NCBI GenBank assembly: GCA_937138955.1
Contig: CAKZPJ010000371.1
Coordinates: forward strand, 1 to 7,191
DNA length: 7,191 bases
Direction of reading: 5' to 3'
Source of the DNA: an uncultured Flammeovirgaceae bacterium
GTDB taxonomy: Bacteria; Bacteroidota; Bacteroidia; Cytophagales; Cyclobacteriaceae
The position numbers and the translations under genes were made by a program. Of the stretch, positions 5,827 to 7,191 are shown one piece after another; position 1 is the stretch's first letter, and every line of letters starts with the position of its first letter. The notes beneath the pieces were generated by a model. The model had not been told where the DNA came from, made no database searches, and saw only the letters and a program-made list of their open reading frames with translations.

Positions 5827-6813
5827 ATGAAACAAATCGTATTTAATAAACCTGGAGATTCTGATGTGCTCACTGTCAAAGAGGTTCCGATGCCAGAGCC
5901 TAAAGCAGGTGAGGTTCGGGTGAAAGTGAAAGCAGCTCCGGTCAACCCTTCTGATGTAGTGTTCATTCAGGGAGTATACGGTATTCCGCCCCAGTTCCCC
6001 GATAGCCCAGTAGGCTTTGAAGGATCGGGGGAGATTGATGTGATCGGAACAGGTATTGGCCCGGATTTAAAAATAGCCCAAGGGCAAAGAGTGGCTTTCG
6101 CTACTTTAGGAACTTGGAGCGAGTACGTGATTGTTCCGGTTACTAGTTTGCTGCCTATTCCCGATAATTTGTCGTTTGAAGAAGGCTCCCAGTTCTTCGT
6201 GAACCCATTCACCGCAGTTACCATGCTGGATGAGGTTAATCTACAAAAAGGTGACTGGCTACTCCTAACCGCAGCTTTTTCTTCACTCAATAAGATGGTC
6301 ATTCAACTGGCTAAAAAAGCAGGTATCCGGGTAATTGGAACCGTCCGCCGTGCTGAGCAAGTGCAAACATTAATTGATTTGGGTGCGGAAGCTGTAGTAA
6401 ATACTGAAGAAGATTCGTTGGCTGACCGAGTGAAAAGTTTGACCGAAGGCAAGGGAGTACAAGCTTGCTTTGAGTCGGTAGGAGGAGATATTGGTACTCA
6501 AGCTATTGCCAGTTTGGGGAAAGATGCTACCATGCTGATTTATGGATTAATGAGTGGGGAAGAAGCCAAAATTAGCTACGGCCCAACCATTTTTCGTACC
6601 CCTACCATCAAAGGGTTTTGGCTGAGTCGCTGGATGGAAGAATCTAGCGTAGTAGATAAGGCTAAAGCCGCCAAGCAAGTGTATAGTATGACAAAACAGA
6701 GGGACATAATATTAGAGGTAGAAAAGACTTTCCCCCTGGCACAGGCTGCCGAAGCCGTCACTTATAGCACCCAATCGGGTCGGAGTGGAAAAGTAGTTAT
6801 TCAGTGCAATTAG
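5827..6813 (+). CDS. MDR-family NADPH oxidoreductase (enoyl-CoA/quinone reductase-like)
   Basis: A 328-aa zinc-free medium-chain dehydrogenase/reductase, probably cytoplasmic, expected to reduce an enoyl or quinone-type substrate with NADPH. The exact substrate cannot be told. The GroES-like catalytic domain has VNPSDV (39-44) and GFEGSG (63-68). VNPFTAVTMLDE (125-136) leads into the Rossmann domain. TVRRAEQ (172-178) supplies Arg residues expected to favour NADPH. ESVGG (216-220) and the C-terminal SGRSGKVVI (317-325) are typical. The resemblance to the MECR/ETR enoyl reductase group is suggested by TAAFSSLNKMVIQLAK and by FW..RWM (264-270). The glycine-rich loop is altered: the position normally Gly in AAxSxxG is Asn155. 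The ATG at 5827 follows the repeat array directly and lacks a clear Shine-Dalgarno. The gene appears to stand alone. Confidence 0.87.
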   Translation: MKQIVFNKPGDSDVLTVKEVPMPEPKAGEVRVKVKAAPVNPSDVVFIQGVYGIPPQFPDSPVGFEGSGEIDVIGTGIGPDLKIAQGQRVAFATLGTWSEYVIVPVTSLLPIPDNLSFEEGSQFFVNPFTAVTMLDEVNLQKGDWLLLTAAFSSLNKMVIQLAKKAGIRVIGTVRRAEQVQTLIDLGAEAVVNTEEDSLADRVKSLTEGKGVQACFESVGGDIGTQAIASLGKDATMLIYGLMSGEEAKISYGPTIFRTPTIKGFWLSRWMEESSVVDKAKAAKQVYSMTKQRDIILEVEKTFPLAQAAEAVTYSTQSGRSGKVVIQCN

Positions 6814-6955
6814 GAATAAAGAGACAAGAAGTAACCTAAACAAACAGAAATCGAGTGATAATTTGACAAAGTGGTTCTAATTGGTCAATAGAGGATATTT
6901 GATAGTAGTTAATAATATTTATACCTTAAATGTTTCTACTACATACGATCGGCCA
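6814..6955. other. AT-rich intergenic spacer upstream of the HD-domain gene
   Basis: No gene or clear terminator is seen in these 142 bases. GATATTTG at 6894-6901 fits 7 of 8 positions of the Bacteroidota -7 pattern TAnnTTTG, but TTG triplets at 6863 and 6881 are at poor spacing for a -33 box. The region most likely holds the promoter of the following gene. Confidence 0.3.
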
Positions 6956-7191
6956 ATGAAATATCTGGATGCTCGCGCATACGCCCTTCAAAGGTTACAG
7001 TCAGAATTATCTTCCGATCTGTACTACCATGGAGCTCACCATACGATAGACGTATGCCAAGCAACCGATAAGTTGGCTTCAGCCGAGGGGATTAAAGGAA
7101 AAGATCTTATTCTGCTGCAGACCGCGGCTATCTTTCACGATATTGGCTTTGTAGAGCAGTACCATAGGCACGAAATAATTGGTTGCGATAT
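6956..7191 (+). CDS. HD-domain phosphohydrolase, N-terminal 78 codons (cut by window edge)
   Basis: The frame from ATG 6956 is open to the end of the window. It encodes an HD-superfamily metal-dependent phosphohydrolase start: YYHGAHHTIDV (23-33) carries the first metal-ligand His, AAIFHDIGF (57-65) is the HD motif itself, and QYHRHEIIGC (68-77) is the usual segment after it. Such proteins hydrolyse nucleotides or cyclic nucleotides, but the substrate cannot be inferred from this part. In many relatives this domain stands alone or is joined to a nucleotide cyclase or a sensor domain, so the missing C-terminal part matters. No in-frame ATG lies upstream in the spacer. It is in the same direction as the MDR gene, 142 bases away, probably a separate unit. 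Confidence 0.82.
   Translation, partial: MKYLDARAYALQRLQSELSSDLYYHGAHHTIDVCQATDKLASAEGIKGKDLILLQTAAIFHDIGFVEQYHRHEIIGCD

Noticed and set aside
5967..6302. A 111-codon open frame on the minus strand inside the MDR gene
   Set aside because: It is antisense to conserved coding sequence, and its product is low-complexity Ser/Pro/Thr-rich text without a fold signature.

Overview
The window looks like chromosomal DNA from a Bacteroidota member, most likely of the Cytophagia/Cytophagales type. This is inferred from family style rather than a database match. The pointers are: an HflX with the TVRK-type G2 loop and a long G4-G5 insert, a TPR/two-helix/SH3 protein of BatE-like layout, an outer-membrane barrel whose mature start resembles QILNVEKSR, start codons mostly without a strong Shine-Dalgarno, and spacers made of degenerate short AT-rich repeats. 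The window is densely coding and no gap exceeds 200 bases.

Left edge (1-1083): a tRNA-Lys(UUU) on the minus strand, cut by the window edge, then a secreted or membrane TPR-like/SH3 protein on the plus strand, then a 196-base spacer with degenerate repeats.

Centre (1084-3497, plus strand): the ribosome-associated GTPase hflX, whose stop codon overlaps by one base (TGATG) the start of a zeta-toxin-like P-loop kinase. That gene in turn overlaps by 8 bases a small charged protein, the likely antitoxin or partner. A small AT-rich four-helix membrane protein of unknown function follows. The hflX-to-membrane-protein run is co-directional and tightly packed. The segment after hflX is clearly more AT-rich than its neighbours in the stretches I counted, which suggests an acquired toxin-antitoxin-like cassette attached directly to hflX.

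Right half: on the minus strand, a SlyD-like FKBP peptidyl-prolyl isomerase precedes a DUF481-like outer-membrane beta-barrel protein, probably as one operon. Divergently on the plus strand lies a type III pantothenate kinase (coaX, CoA biosynthesis) with a TTG start and altered motif residues. A repeat-rich spacer follows, then an MDR-family NADPH oxidoreductase resembling enoyl-CoA/quinone reductases, and finally the first 78 codons of an HD-domain phosphohydrolase running off the right edge.

Most of the window is housekeeping. The most distinctive parts are the hflX-coupled zeta-like module with toxin-first gene order, the degenerate repeat spacers, and the variant CoaX.
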